Assembly: GCA_902362875.1 (NCBI GenBank) | Contig: CABIYF010000002.1 | Span: 1-64,000, forward strand | Direction of reading: 5' to 3' | DNA length: 64,000 nt | From: Eubacteriaceae bacterium | Lineage (GTDB): Bacteria > Bacillota > Clostridia > Lachnospirales > Lachnospiraceae | Part shown: positions 35,839-46,600 of the stretch, one piece after another | Position numbering within the stretch: position 1 is the first letter of the stretch | Layout: each line of letters opens with the position of its first letter | Translations under genes and position numbers: made by a program | The notes under the pieces: generated by a model | Told to the model about the DNA's origin: nothing | Databases searched by the model: none | What the model saw: only the letters and a program-made list of their open reading frames with translations

Positions 35839-36574
35839 ATGAAGAATCTAAATATTCCTGTTGGGATTTCTGATTTTGAGAGAATTCGGGAGTTGGATTA
35901 TTACTATGTGGATAAGCAAGCAGTAATGGCTACTACAAAGAAATGTTAGAGATCATGAAGGCTATGCTTAGCACTGCATTAAAGGATAATTCATCATTAA
36001 AATTCGCGGTGGTCACAGGGTGTTTAAAGATTGCGAAAGAAAGTATTTTCACTGAAACGAATAATTTTGGTGAATTTGAGGTTTATTGTCCATGGGATGT
36101 TATGTATTATCTAAGAGATCTTGAAAATGACATTCAGGCAAGACCAGTAAGTTATTGGAAGAATACTAGTGATAATGCGATCATTCGTTCATTTATTGAT
36201 TATACAGGAGCAGCCATTCGAAAGAAATCAGTATATTACTTCGAATGACGATCAGTTATTATGATTACAGAGAAGATTTCTACCATGCATTTCTTGCTGG
36301 AATTTTTGCAGGAGCGGGTTATAGTGTAGAGTCTAACAGGGAACATGGAGAAGGACGAAGCGATATTGTAATCTACAATGATGTGACGGGACAGGTTGCA
36401 GTATTTGAAGCAAAGTATTCAAGAAAGTTAGACGATCTGGAAAGCGATTGCAAAAAGGGATTGAATCAGATTGATACAAAGATGTATGCGAAAGAATTTG
36501 AGGATACTTATGACGAGGTTTTGTGTTATGGAATCTCGTTTTATAAAAAAAGGTGTCTTGTGAGATGTAAGTAA
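35839..36574 (+). pseudogene. Decayed AAA-ATPase / PD-(D/E)XK (DUF1703) gene
   Basis: After AAGGAGG, MKNLNIPVGISDFERIRELDYYYVDK is the usual N-terminus of Clostridia AAA-ATPase-like/DUF1703 proteins, but the frame stops after 36 codons with the Walker A region missing. The middle part appears at 35943-36248 (TGCLKIAKESIFTETNNF, PWDVMYYL) in another frame, and the C-terminal nuclease domain at 36245-36574 (GEGRSDIVIYN, VAVFEAKYS: D...ExK). At least one large deletion and one frameshift have removed much of a gene that is normally over 500 codons. It is probably inactive. Confidence 0.82.
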
Positions 36575-36584
36575 AAAAGATTAA

Positions 36585-36627
36585 AAATTTTGAACCCCAT
36601 AGGGATGACCCAATGGGGTTCAAAATA
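36585..36627. terminator. Bidirectional terminator between convergent genes
   Basis: TTTTGAACCCCAT pairs with ATGGGGTTCAAAA around AGGGATGACCCA; A-rich and T-rich flanks allow use in both directions. Confidence 0.8.
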
Positions 36628-36634
36628 ACTTCAT

Positions 36635-37897
36635 TCAAGGATTCAACTCCGCAATCCGGCTAACTCCAACATATATCTCACTAATCTTATACCAAGTAGG
36701 ATAATCCACAATCCCAGTCTGTGGCAGTCCAAAAACATTCTGGAATTTACGAACCGCATTAGCTGTAGATTCACCAAACACACCATCTGCAGCAATTGTA
36801 GGGAGAGAAGGATAATCCCTCGCAATACGATTTAACTGTTGCTGCATCTGCCGAACTTTATCTCCGCTGCTTCCAATCGTTAAGTCATATCCCGGCCATG
36901 AAGAAGGAATTCCAGAAATCTGTTCCGCAGTATTGATATACATACTTTCTCCATAATAATATCTAAGAATCTCAATTGGTGCATACCCCTGATCGCCTAA
37001 GTACTTAGACCCCCATTGTGTCATCCACTCGGGACAGCTTACCTTCTTCCCATCACAATACTGTGTAAGAATCGGTTGTCTTACATTTGGTCTGGACAGA
37101 TAATCTGCAAAAATTTCATCTACAATCGTATTAATAGAATCATAAGTTGTTTTTCCCGGAATAAACTTATGATCATAAGCCGTAGAAGAGGTAATTGTAA
37201 AATCATGCCCTTTATTTCTATACCATTCCGTATACACCCTGTTCAAAGTAAATGACATGATCGCAAGAATATTTGCTTCAAGAGTTGCCCTTGGCCATGT
37301 GGAATAGATTTCGCATGCAGCCACATTTTTGATGTAATCTTTATAACGCACATAATAATTCTGTGCAGTCTTATCACCGACAGAACCATCATGAACAATG
37401 ACATATTCAGGAATGACAACCCGGCTTAAGACGATCTCACCGGTCTCGTTGACTGGCTTAATCTCGGATTCTGCGATTTTTGGAGGGTAATTGCCCCACA
37501 GAGTGTGAGGACCGATCACGATAGGATTTTCTTCTGTGGAAGTACTCGTTTCTTCAGGAATCATGGAGACAGATTGAAGACCCTGAACACCAGAGAGAAT
37601 CTGTGTGCCAGAGATTGTGACAGATTCATAATCCTTGGAACGGATTTTTAAATTATATTCAGAATAAGGCTGGTTTTCTCCCGGTGACATACTGTATTCA
37701 ACTGGTGGTGCAGGAAGATCAACAACCGGTGTCTGGCCGTTTTCATCGGTGTTTACTGTTTCAAGAACAGAATCAGGATCACCAGTATAAGAAATCTCAA
37801 TAGATGCATCAGGAATTGGAACAGATCCGATGCTTGAAGTGACTTGTATTTTTAAGCGGCCCTGATCGACAAGATCTTTATTTTGCATTTCTGGCAT
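36635..37897 (-). CDS. SpoIID-like / peptidoglycan-binding spore cortex protein
   Basis: A 420-residue protein with an N-terminal beta-sandwich carboxypeptidase-regulatory-like domain (about 10-100), a SpoIID-like middle (about 155-325: DYIKNVAACEIYSTWPRATLEANILAIMSFTLNRVYTEWYRN and later CPEWMTQWGSKYLGDQGYAPIEILRYYYG) and a C-terminal PG_binding_1 domain (IGSSGDKVRQMQQQLNRIA, DGVFGESTANAVRKFQ). This plan is common in SleC-related spore cortex proteins of Clostridia, though the SleC lytic domain itself is not obvious. No signal peptide, consistent with mother-cell synthesis. The start at 37897 has GAGGAT upstream. Confidence 0.78.
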   Translation of the reverse strand: MPEMQNKDLVDQGRLKIQVTSSIGSVPIPDASIEISYTGDPDSVLETVNTDENGQTPVVDLPAPPVEYSMSPGENQPYSEYNLKIRSKDYESVTISGTQILSGVQGLQSVSMIPEETSTSTEENPIVIGPHTLWGNYPPKIAESEIKPVNETGEIVLSRVVIPEYVIVHDGSVGDKTAQNYYVRYKDYIKNVAACEIYSTWPRATLEANILAIMSFTLNRVYTEWYRNKGHDFTITSSTAYDHKFIPGKTTYDSINTIVDEIFADYLSRPNVRQPILTQYCDGKKVSCPEWMTQWGSKYLGDQGYAPIEILRYYYGESMYINTAEQISGIPSSWPGYDLTIGSSGDKVRQMQQQLNRIARDYPSLPTIAADGVFGESTANAVRKFQNVFGLPQTGIVDYPTWYKISEIYVGVSRIAELNP

Positions 37898-38026
37898 AAA
37901 AATATCCTCGGAATATCTTTTACTCTCACTATATGAAAAAATATGATATAATGTGCACAAGTGGTGTAAAATTTACGCCAGGACAGTTTTGACTGATGAA
38001 TAAATCAGCAGGGAGGCAGCAGGAAG

Positions 38027-38506
38027 ATGGCAAAGAAAGAACCAAAAACAAATGCAATGAGAATGCTTGAGAGAGCGAAGATTCCGTTTGAAGTGCATCG
38101 CTATGAATGCAAAGAATTTATCGATGGAATCACGATCGCTGATATGTTAAATGAACCATATGAGAGAGTTTTCAAAACTCTGGTAACAGAAGGAAAAAGC
38201 GGAGGATATTTTGTGTTTGTAGTTCCGATCGACAAGGAGCTGGATCTTAAGAAAGCTGCAAAGGCAGCAGGGGAGAAATCTGTCGAGATGATCCATGTAA
38301 AAGACATCAATAAGATCACAGGATATATTCGTGGAGGCTGTACAGCAATCGGCATGAAGAAGGATTATCCAACCGTTCTTGATGCAAGTGCAAATGATCA
38401 GGAGAAGATTATTGTAAGCGGCGGAAAGAATGGAATTCAGATTGAACTTACAACAAAGGATTACCTCAAAGCATGCAAAGGAAAGACAGCCGATATTACA
38501 TTATAG
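38027..38506 (+). CDS. ybaK: Cys-tRNA(Pro)/Cys-tRNA(Cys) deacylase YbaK
   Basis: A 159-residue trans-editing protein that clears mischarged tRNA. It has VFKTLVTEG, YFVFVVPIDKELDLKKAAKA (the conserved Lys region) and GYIRGGCTAIGMKKDYP, typical of YbaK. AGGGAGG upstream. A TATAAT at 37947-37952 may be part of its promoter; no good -35 box is seen. Confidence 0.92.
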   Translation: MAKKEPKTNAMRMLERAKIPFEVHRYECKEFIDGITIADMLNEPYERVFKTLVTEGKSGGYFVFVVPIDKELDLKKAAKAAGEKSVEMIHVKDINKITGYIRGGCTAIGMKKDYPTVLDASANDQEKIIVSGGKNGIQIELTTKDYLKACKGKTADITL

Positions 38507-38521
38507 AAGGGAGAGAGTCAG

Positions 38522-39067
38522 ATGATTGATGAAATTTTAAAATATAATCAGGAGTTCGTAAAAGAGAAAAAATACGAACAGTATAAGACAAGTAAGTATC
38601 CTGATAAGAAGATTGCGATTCTTACCTGTATGGACACAAGACTTACAGAACTTTTACCAGCCGCACTTGGAATCAAGAATGGTGATGTCAAGATCATCAA
38701 GAATGCCGGAGGGGTTGTGAGTCATGCATTTGGAAGTGCCGTACGAAGCATTTTAGTTGGTATATTCGAACTGGGCATTGAGGAAGTCATGGTAATCGGA
38801 CATACAGACTGCGGAGTACAGCATATCAACAGCGAGATGATGATCGGACATATGATGGATCGTGGGATTGATGAGGAGAAGATCGAACTGATCCGTCATT
38901 GTGGAGTTGATTTTGATACATGGTTAGAAGGTTTTGACTGTGTGGAAAGTTCCGTAAAAGATTCCGTAGAAATGTTGAGAAAACATCCGCTGATACCAAA
39001 GGATGTCAAGATTTCAGGATATGTCATGGATTCGGTTACAGGTGAATTAAATGTAGTCGAACCATAA
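38522..39067 (+). CDS. Beta-class carbonic anhydrase
   Basis: A 181-residue zinc enzyme interconverting CO2 and bicarbonate. The metal ligands are in CMDTRLTELLP (Cys near residue 38, with Asp-Arg dyad) and GHTDCGVQHIN (His-x2-Cys near residues 97-100). IKNAGGVVSHAFGSAVRSI matches the small clade of beta enzymes in Gram-positive bacteria. It follows ybaK by 15 bases. Confidence 0.92.
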   Translation: MIDEILKYNQEFVKEKKYEQYKTSKYPDKKIAILTCMDTRLTELLPAALGIKNGDVKIIKNAGGVVSHAFGSAVRSILVGIFELGIEEVMVIGHTDCGVQHINSEMMIGHMMDRGIDEEKIELIRHCGVDFDTWLEGFDCVESSVKDSVEMLRKHPLIPKDVKISGYVMDSVTGELNVVEP

Positions 39068-39090
39068 ATACAAATGAAAGAGGGATAAGT

Positions 39091-39963
39091 ATGAAGAAGA
39101 TATGGAAAGTTCTGATCCTTGGAGTGATGCTGTGCATTTTTTGCGTGGGGTGCAAAGATGATGAAGTGATCACACAGGATAAGAAGATGGAAGACAGAAC
39201 AACAGAGAAGAGAACAGAGATCATTAAGCAGAAGACGACACAAAGGACGTCTCAGAAAACAACGCAGAGTAAAGAACAGACAGAGGAAACACTGAAACCA
39301 AAAGAGGAAAAAAGGATTAAGATCGCAATTGATGCAGGACATCAGAAGAAACAGATGAGTGCAAAAGAAGCGATCGGACCGGGTGCTGATAAGACAAAAC
39401 CGATGGTATCTTCAGGAACGGAAGGAGTCGTTACGAAGAGAACAGAATATCAGGTGAATTTAGAGGTGTCATTAAAACTTAAGAGTGAATTGATTTCCAG
39501 AGGATATGATGTCTACATGATCCGAGAGACAAATGATGTATCTCTAAGCAACAAAAAGAGAACTTTGATGGCAAATGAAAGCGGTTCGGGCATTTTGTTA
39601 AGAATCCACTGTAACAGTGCGGATTCGCAGTCAGCAAACGGAGCATTAACAATGAGTCCTACTTCATCCAATCCTTATTGCAAAGCAATTGCAGCAGACA
39701 GTCAGAGATTATCTGAATGTGTCGTGAGTACTTTGTGCCGGAGAACAGGTGCAAAAAACCGTGGGATAACACAGACAGATGAGATGACAGGAATCAACTG
39801 GAGCAAGATTCCGGTAACGATCGTCGAGATGGGATTTATGTCAAATCCAGACGAAGACCAGAAGCTGTCAGACAGTCATTACCAGACAATGCTTGCAGAA
39901 GGAATTGCAGATGGGGTTGACAGATATTACCAAAGAGGAGGAGAGAAAAGTGGAAAAAAATGA
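39091..39963 (+). CDS. Lipoprotein N-acetylmuramoyl-L-alanine amidase
   Basis: A 290-residue cell-wall hydrolase. The lipoprotein signal KKIWKVLILGVMLCIFCVGC has its lipobox at FCVGC. A Thr/Gln/Lys-rich spacer (about 35-72) leads to an Amidase_3 domain with IAIDAGHQ (zinc His), KRTEYQVNLEVSLKLKSEL (zinc Glu), LLRIHCNSADSQSANG (His) and VEMGFMSNPDED (catalytic Glu). Released or anchored at the cell surface, it cleaves the amide bond between muramic acid and the stem peptide. Overlaps the next gene by 14 bases. Confidence 0.92.
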   Translation: MKKIWKVLILGVMLCIFCVGCKDDEVITQDKKMEDRTTEKRTEIIKQKTTQRTSQKTTQSKEQTEETLKPKEEKRIKIAIDAGHQKKQMSAKEAIGPGADKTKPMVSSGTEGVVTKRTEYQVNLEVSLKLKSELISRGYDVYMIRETNDVSLSNKKRTLMANESGSGILLRIHCNSADSQSANGALTMSPTSSNPYCKAIAADSQRLSECVVSTLCRRTGAKNRGITQTDEMTGINWSKIPVTIVEMGFMSNPDEDQKLSDSHYQTMLAEGIADGVDRYYQRGGEKSGKK

Positions 39964-40543
39964 AAAGAAGATGATCACGATACTAGGCGCAGTTATCGCA
40001 GTCATAGTCGTCATTCTGGCAGTGATGCTCATCATGGGAAGAGACACCAGCACAGCAGACAACTCCGGTACATCATTGAAAGAAGCCGTACAGGAAGAAA
40101 CAGACAGCAAGAAAAGTAATGAAGGAGAAGATGTCAGTGATGGAGATGTTGGTCAGGTAGATAAGGAACAGCCAGACGACAACACAGCACAGACAACAAC
40201 AGAAGATAATACGACAACAGAGGCTTCTGACGATGATGACACACAATCAGCAAGTGAGATCATGGATGCGGATGATGGGTATATTTTCCCGGATGCAGAT
40301 ACGGAATATATCAGCACATCCGATGTGAAGAAACTATCTGATAGCGAACTTCAGTATGCGGTCAATGAAATCTATGCAAGACATGGATTAAAATTTACAA
40401 AAAAGTCCAACAAAGAACGTTTCGAAAAGAAAGCATGGTATAACGGTACAGTGGATGACCAGGACAGCATTTCTTTGAACAAATATGAGAAGAAGAATGT
40501 AGATACAATGGCAGCAGAATTAAAGAAACGTGGGCTTAGATAA
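39950..40543 (+). CDS. Membrane-anchored YARHG-domain protein
   Basis: A 197-residue protein with one N-terminal membrane helix (ITILGAVIAVIVVILAVMLIMG), an acidic Thr/Asp-rich linker (about 40-110) and a C-terminal YARHG domain (LQYAVNEIYARHGLKF ... FEKKAWYNG). YARHG domains are extracellular and of unknown function, possibly wall binding. A GTG at 39950 is chosen because GAGGAGGAG precedes it; the longer frame to 39893 lies within the amidase gene. Confidence 0.82.
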   Translation: MEKNEKKMITILGAVIAVIVVILAVMLIMGRDTSTADNSGTSLKEAVQEETDSKKSNEGEDVSDGDVGQVDKEQPDDNTAQTTTEDNTTTEASDDDDTQSASEIMDADDGYIFPDADTEYISTSDVKKLSDSELQYAVNEIYARHGLKFTKKSNKERFEKKAWYNGTVDDQDSISLNKYEKKNVDTMAAELKKRGLR

Positions 40544-40561
40544 GAAGGGAGAAGAAAAAAT

Positions 40562-41821
40562 ATGTTTTGCCCAAAATGTGGAAACGAGGTAAAAGAAGGA
40601 GATATGTTCTGCGGAGAATGCGGAACAAGAATGGAACCTTTAGAAGGGGCAGGCCAGGAAACAGAAGTAAACCAGCAGGAAGTAAACCAGCAGGAAGCAA
40701 CTCCAGTACAGCCTGAAGTAAGAGTAAAAGAAGCAGCAACAAATGAAGCACCAAAACAGAAAAGTGGTGGATTTTTGAAGGGATTCAGCGACAGATCAAA
40801 GAAGATCGTAATTGCTGAAATCGCATTGCTGATTGTTCTGGTTGCAGCATTTTTCTATATTGGAAATAGAAAAAGCAGTCCAGAATCAGCAGCAAATCAG
40901 TTTGTAAAAGATTATAACGATAAAAAATGGTCTAAAGTTTATGAAAGTTATAATCTGACAGAAGATACATTTATCAACGCAGAAGCATTTGAAAAAACAA
41001 TGGAACAAAATGATACAAAGACGTTATCTTCACCAACTGGTGGATATGTAAGTTATGGTGATTATGCCGGACAGTATGTATATCAGGCAAAAAAAGGATC
41101 TGATGAAGTTGTGATCCGTGTAGCAAAATCAGCAAAGAAGAATTTCCTGTTTTTTGACAAATATGAGGTGACAAGTGTTACAGATACAGGAATGAGCACA
41201 GCATCAGTAAAATTATTTACAATCCCAGGTGTTACATTAAAAATCGATGGAATTGCAGCGAAAGTTCCAGAAGATGCATCAGACAATACATACTATGCAG
41301 CAATGTTTGAAGGAAAACATAAAGTGACATTTTCAGGAGCAGACGGTTTATTTGACCAGAAGAGTTATACGATCAATACAAATGACGACAACCCACTGGG
41401 GGTAGTAAAATATTCAGGAACTGCGAAGACAGAAGCAGCAAAAGCACTGAAAAGTTATATGCCGGCAATTACAGAAGCAAAGATCAAAGATAAAGGAAGT
41501 GCAAGTCTTACATCTTACTTCACATCATCTGAAGCAGCAAACAATTATGGGGACAGATTATGTGGATATCTTTGGTATTATGGAAACACTACAAAATCCC
41601 TTGGAAGTGTAAAACTGACAAAATGCCAGGCAACGGATACAGGATCATCTTACTACACAGTAGCCGAGGGTGTGCCTGTTGCGATCAGCGGTTCAAGAGA
41701 CTATAAATACAAATCAGTATGGGGCGGATCTTATGACAGTGCAACATGCGAAATCAACGGAGTAGCAAAAATGATCAGAAAAAATGGAAAATGGCTGATC
41801 AACACTGCTTCATACTACTAG
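40562..41821 (+). CDS. Zinc-ribbon membrane protein (TcaA/YvbJ-like)
   Basis: A 419-residue protein. It has an N-terminal zinc ribbon (CPKCGNEVKEGDMFCGECG), a Gln/Glu-rich linker, one membrane helix near 80-100 (IVIAEIALLIVLVAAFFYIG), and an external part built of repeated TcaA-like domains (VYESYNLTEDTF; later YAAMFEGKHKVTFSG). TcaA-type proteins are linked to cell-envelope stress and antibiotic response in other Firmicutes; the role here is unknown. AAGGGAG precedes the ATG. Confidence 0.8.
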   Translation: MFCPKCGNEVKEGDMFCGECGTRMEPLEGAGQETEVNQQEVNQQEATPVQPEVRVKEAATNEAPKQKSGGFLKGFSDRSKKIVIAEIALLIVLVAAFFYIGNRKSSPESAANQFVKDYNDKKWSKVYESYNLTEDTFINAEAFEKTMEQNDTKTLSSPTGGYVSYGDYAGQYVYQAKKGSDEVVIRVAKSAKKNFLFFDKYEVTSVTDTGMSTASVKLFTIPGVTLKIDGIAAKVPEDASDNTYYAAMFEGKHKVTFSGADGLFDQKSYTINTNDDNPLGVVKYSGTAKTEAAKALKSYMPAITEAKIKDKGSASLTSYFTSSEAANNYGDRLCGYLWYYGNTTKSLGSVKLTKCQATDTGSSYYTVAEGVPVAISGSRDYKYKSVWGGSYDSATCEINGVAKMIRKNGKWLINTASYY

Positions 41822-41841
41822 AGAGAAAAGGGGGAAATATT

Positions 41842-42711
41842 ATGGCAAACTTTTGTACAAAATGTGGAAGAAAATTAATTAACGGACAGCCTTGTATCTG
41901 TACACAGGAAAAAGTAGAAAATACACAGGAAGATGTATATCAGAGCGAAGCTGCCAAGGCAGAAACACAGCAGACACAGGAACAGTATACAAATGAAGAA
42001 ATTCATTATGAAGGACCAGCATATGAAGAAAGTTCAAATGATGTAAAAGCAAAAACAATGAATTTCCTGACACAGGCGTTAGAGATGATCAAACATCCAA
42101 GTACTGGTTTTGTGGCTTCAGTTACGGATGAAAACAGTAAAAATGGACTGATCCTTATGGGAATTCAGGCGATTTTGGCAGGACTGTATTTATATGTTTT
42201 GATGCAGAAAATCGTATCAGCAGCTTTAGGAGGAATTAACTCTGTTTTTGGATCATCAAGATATATGGCACAGACACCATCTCTTGGACAATTCTTCGGA
42301 TATGGAGTTATTTTGTCAATTATCGTATCACTTGTAGTTTCAGGAATTGTTCTGGGACTTATGAATGCAATGGGACACGCAAAGATCAACTGGTTCCAGG
42401 CATGCCAGATTGCGGGAATGAGATCTCTTGGAACAATTTTGGGAGTTATCCTTGCAATTTTAGGATTGCTGCTTGGAATGTACCAGTTTGCAGTTCTGAT
42501 CGTAGTAGTTGGAAGTGTACTGTCATTTATTTTCAGTATGGTAGCAATGATGAGTTATCCTGGTGTGAATAAAGATGCAGTTGCATATATCGCATTGATC
42601 GTTGAGATCGTAGCGGCAATTGTAGCATACTTCGTTATGAAAGAATTTGTTTTCTCAGCGTTAGGAAGTGCAGCAGGATCAACAAGTAATTTCTTAAGTA
42701 ATATTTTATAG
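41842..42711 (+). CDS. Zinc-ribbon Yip1-type membrane protein
   Basis: A 289-residue protein with an N-terminal zinc ribbon (CTKCGRKLINGQPCIC), a Glu/Gln linker and about five membrane helices (about 110-280) of the Yip1/YIP1-like type. AGGGGGA precedes the ATG at 41842; an in-frame ATG upstream lies inside the previous gene. Cotranscribed with the preceding zinc-ribbon gene, suggesting a joint envelope function that is not known. Confidence 0.78.
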   Translation: MANFCTKCGRKLINGQPCICTQEKVENTQEDVYQSEAAKAETQQTQEQYTNEEIHYEGPAYEESSNDVKAKTMNFLTQALEMIKHPSTGFVASVTDENSKNGLILMGIQAILAGLYLYVLMQKIVSAALGGINSVFGSSRYMAQTPSLGQFFGYGVILSIIVSLVVSGIVLGLMNAMGHAKINWFQACQIAGMRSLGTILGVILAILGLLLGMYQFAVLIVVVGSVLSFIFSMVAMMSYPGVNKDAVAYIALIVEIVAAIVAYFVMKEFVFSALGSAAGSTSNFLSNIL

Positions 42712-42722
42712 GAGATACGACG

Positions 42723-42896
42723 ATGATACCGAAAGACCCGGTTATGTTACTAAGTTATATTAATACACAGTTAAGGGATTTTTATGATTCATATGAAGAT
42801 CTGTGCAAAGCACTTGATCTGGATGAAAATGAGATAAAACAGAAACTTTCATCCATTGGATATGAGTATAATGATTCATTAAATCAGTTTAAGTAA
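42723..42896 (+). CDS. DUF4250-family small protein
   Basis: A 57-residue protein beginning MIPKDPVMLLSYINTQLRDFY, continuing with a helix-turn-helix-like SYEDLCKALDLDENEIKQKLSSIGYEY. This is the DUF4250 family, short proteins common in Clostridia and of unknown function. GGAGATACGACG precedes the ATG, 11 bases after the previous stop. Confidence 0.82.
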   Translation: MIPKDPVMLLSYINTQLRDFYDSYEDLCKALDLDENEIKQKLSSIGYEYNDSLNQFK

Positions 42897-42954
42897 CACT
42901 CTGGCTGAATCAATCAAAATATGGTAAAATTCTTTATAAAGGAGAAACGTATTT

Positions 42955-43656
42955 ATGGAATTGATTCGGTTAGAAAATGTAAAGAAAATATATAAGACAG
43001 GAGAGGTGATCACCAAAGCCGTAGATGGAATTGATTTTACGGTGAATAAGGGTGAGTTTGCCTTGATCATTGGCGCCAGTGGTGCAGGAAAAACTACCGT
43101 ATTGAACATTTTAGGAGGTATGGATACTGCAACCAGTGGCGCTGTTTTTATAGACGGCAAAGACATTTCCAAATGGAACAAAAAAAGGCTCACAGGATAC
43201 CGCAGGGATGATATTGGATTTGTATTCCAGTTTTATAATCTGGTGCCGAATCTGACTGCAACAGAGAATGTGGAATTAGCGCTTCAGATCAGCAAAGATC
43301 CACTGGATGCAGAAGAAGTGTTAAAGGATGTAGGCCTCGGACACAGGCTGAATAATTTTCCGGCACAGTTATCCGGAGGGGAGCAGCAGAGAGTATCAAT
43401 TGCACGTGCCCTTGCAAAGAATCCGAAGATCCTCCTTTGTGACGAACCGACAGGAGCACTGGATTATCAGACAGGAAAATCAATTTTAAAATTACTACAG
43501 GATACCTGTCACAAAAAAGGCAAAACAGTTGTTGTTATCACACATAATCTGGCAATCGCACCGATGGCAGACCGTGTGATCGAGATGAAGAATGGAAAGA
43601 TCAGTAATATTACGATAAATGAACATCCACAGCCGGTGGAAACGATTGAATGGTAG
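42955..43656 (+). CDS. ABC transporter ATPase (MacB/LolD type)
   Basis: A 233-residue ATPase. Walker A is GASGAGKTT (about 38-46), the Q-loop is FVFQFYNL, the signature is [15 protein letters not shown], Walker B is [11 protein letters not shown] and the H-loop is VVITHN. It energises the FtsX-type permease encoded next; AAGGAGAAA lies upstream of the ATG. Confidence 0.95.
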   Translation: MELIRLENVKKIYKTGEVITKAVDGIDFTVNKGEFALIIGASGAGKTTVLNILGGMDTATSGAVFIDGKDISKWNKKRLTGYRRDDIGFVFQFYNLVPNLTATENVELALQISKDPLDAEEVLKDVGLGHRLNNFPAQLSGGEQQRVSIARALAKNPKILLCDEPTGALDYQTGKSILKLLQDTCHKKGKTVVVITHNLAIAPMADRVIEMKNGKISNITINEHPQPVETIEW

Positions 43657-43665
43657 GAAATGCGT

Positions 43666-46600
43666 ATGAAAAAAACAGCATTACACAAAGATATATACAG
43701 AACCATCACAGGGACACTGCCAAGATTTTTATCAATCTTTTTTATTGTGGTATTAGGTGTGGCTTTTTATGCAGGAATCCGTGTCACACAGAAAGATATG
43801 CATATTACAGCAGACCATCAGTTTGATGATTCAAAGCTTATGGATGTGAAAGTGATGGGAACATTGGGAATATCCAAAGGGAATCTTGAATCGATCCGTA
43901 AACTTTCCAAATCAGAAGATATTGAGGGCGGCTATTCTACTGATGTGATATCAAAGAAACAAGGCAGTGATGATGAACATGCAGTGAAAGTCATGGCAGA
44001 GACGAAGAAGCTTAACCAGATGACGATCATAAAAGGAACGCTTCCAGATAAGTCTGGGGAATGCCTTGTAGATGAATGGTATGCCAGCCAGAATGGCTTG
44101 GAAGTTGGAGATACCTTAGAATTATCATCAGGAACAGAGGATGACCTTAGCGATACTCTGAATGATACAACATATAAGATCACAGGTATCGGAAGATCAG
44201 CAGAATATCTGTCAAGATCAAGAGGAAGCACAACGATCGGAACAGGTACATTATCAGGTTTCATCGTGGTGGAGAAATCAGAATTTTCCTCTGATATTTA
44301 TACAGAAGTTTATATTACGGCCAAAGGAGCGAAAACAGAAAGAGCATACAGTGATGCGTATGACAACAAGGTAAAAGAGCTGGAAGAACAGTTAAAATCC
44401 ATCTCAAAAGAAGAGAATAAGAAGCGTCTGGGTTCTGTTCAGAAGGAAGCACAGGATAAGATTGCAAAGAAAGAGCGGACATTCAAAAAAGAGCGGAAAA
44501 AAGTCTTAAATAAATTAGACAAAGCAGAGAAGCAGCTGAAGGATTCAAGGAAAAAGCTTGATGCATCCAAATCAGAATTAGAGCAAAGCAGAAAGAAACT
44601 TGCAGATGCAAAAGCACAGATTCGAACAGCGAAAGCACAGTATCAGACAGGAATCAAACAGATCAGCAGCGCCAGAGAACAGTTAAAGACACAGAAACAA
44701 ACGATCAAAACAAAAAGCAGCCAGCTCGATACGCAGGGAGCTAAGGTAAAAGAGCAGGAAGTGCAGTTAGAGAAAAAGGAACAACAGATTGATCAGGCAT
44801 TGCAGGCTGGGGCGATTTCAGAGCAGGAAGCACAGGCATCCCTGACACAGATCAATGCAGGAAAACAGCAGATAAAGAAAGCAAAAGCACAGATAAGTTC
44901 TGGAAGAAAACAGCTGCAGGCAGCACAGACAAAGATTGCAAATGCAGAAAAAACACTGAACCAGAAAAGCAGTCAGTTAAAGAGGGCAAAACAGACGATC
45001 ACTTACAATGAGGCAAAGCTGGTAACAGGGCAGAAACAGATTGATGAAGGAACAGTGAAGTTAAAAGAAGCCGAGACAAAGCTTATAGACGGAGAAAGAT
45101 CGTTAAAGAGATCAAGAAAGAAAGCCGAGAAAAAACTAAATGATGCCAAGAAGAAGATAAAAGATGCCAAAGAGGATGTAAAGAATATCAAACAAGGAAA
45201 ATGGTATATTTTAAATCGAGAGAAGATGCAGTCTTATGTGGAATACGGACAGGAAGCAGACAGAATTGCAGCTCTCGGTCAGGTGGTTCCAGTTATTTTC
45301 TTCTTGGTGGCAGCACTGGTAAGTTTAACTGCGATGACACGTATGGTTGAAGAACAGAGAACCCAGATCGGAATGATGAAAGCTCTTGGATACAATGGAT
45401 TTAATATTGCGATGAAATATGTCAGTTATGCTTTGGCGGCAACGCTTACAGGAAGTATTCTTGGAGCGGTGATCGGAGAGAAACTTCTTCCGTGGATCAT
45501 TATCAATGCTTATAAGATGATGTATACAGGACTTGGAGATGTGTATACACCATTAGAGACAGAATATTCCGTTATGGCAGCGGGACTTGCAGTCGGGGTT
45601 GTTGTATTTGCAGTATTATCTGCATGTTACAAAGAATTAAGGGAAAAACCGGCACAACTGATGCGTCCGGTGGCACCGAAAGAAGGGAAACGAATTCTGT
45701 TAGAGAAGATTCCATTCCTATGGAAAAGGCTGAGTTTTATCTGGAAAGCAACGATGCGAAATCTGTTCCGCTATAAGAAACGATTCTTTATGACGATCTT
45801 TGGAATTGGTGGATGTATGGCGTTGTTATTATTGGGATTTGGGATCAAGGATTCAATTTCGGCAATTTCAAAGAATCAGTATGGTGAGATCATTACTTAT
45901 GATTTTTCTATTACCTACAAAGACGGAATAAAAAATGCAAAAAAAGAAGAGCTTGTAAATTGGGCAAAGAAACAAGATCACATGACGGACTTGATGGAAG
46001 TCAGTGAATCTGCGGTAACGATACGTGCAAATGGAGAAAAACAAGATGCAACGATGATTCTTCCGATGTCCAAAGAGAATTTTGATGGATATATTACCTT
46101 ACAAGACAGAAAGAGTAAGACCAGATATAAGCTGGATGATGAAGGAATCATTCTGACAGAGAAAGCAGCATCGCTGCTTGGGGTAAGTAAAGGAGATACA
46201 ATAACGATCAAAAAGTCAGGGGATCAAAGGATTAAGGCAAAGATCAGCCAGATTACAGAAAATTATCTGCAGCATAAAGTGTATATGACCCCAAGATTAT
46301 ATGCCAGACTTTATCACAAAAAAGCAGAAACAACAGGTATTTATTGTATTGAGAAGAATATATCTAAGAAAAAGATGCAGGAAAACGGAAAGAAGATTCT
46401 TGCAAGAGACGAGGCTTCGGCACTTCATTTTTCATCTGACGATGCAAAGACGATGGAAGATATGGTGAATAATCTGAATATCGTGGTTGTTGTATTGATC
46501 GTATCTGCAGGATTGCTTGCATTTGTGGTATTATATAATTTGAACAATATCAATATTTCAGAACGAAGAATGGAACTTGCAACGATCAAAGTGCTGGGAT

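Noticed and set aside
43289-45191. Several long minus-strand frames across the ABC transporter genes
   Set aside because: Shadows of Lys/Glu-rich coding sequence; no ribosome sites or domains.
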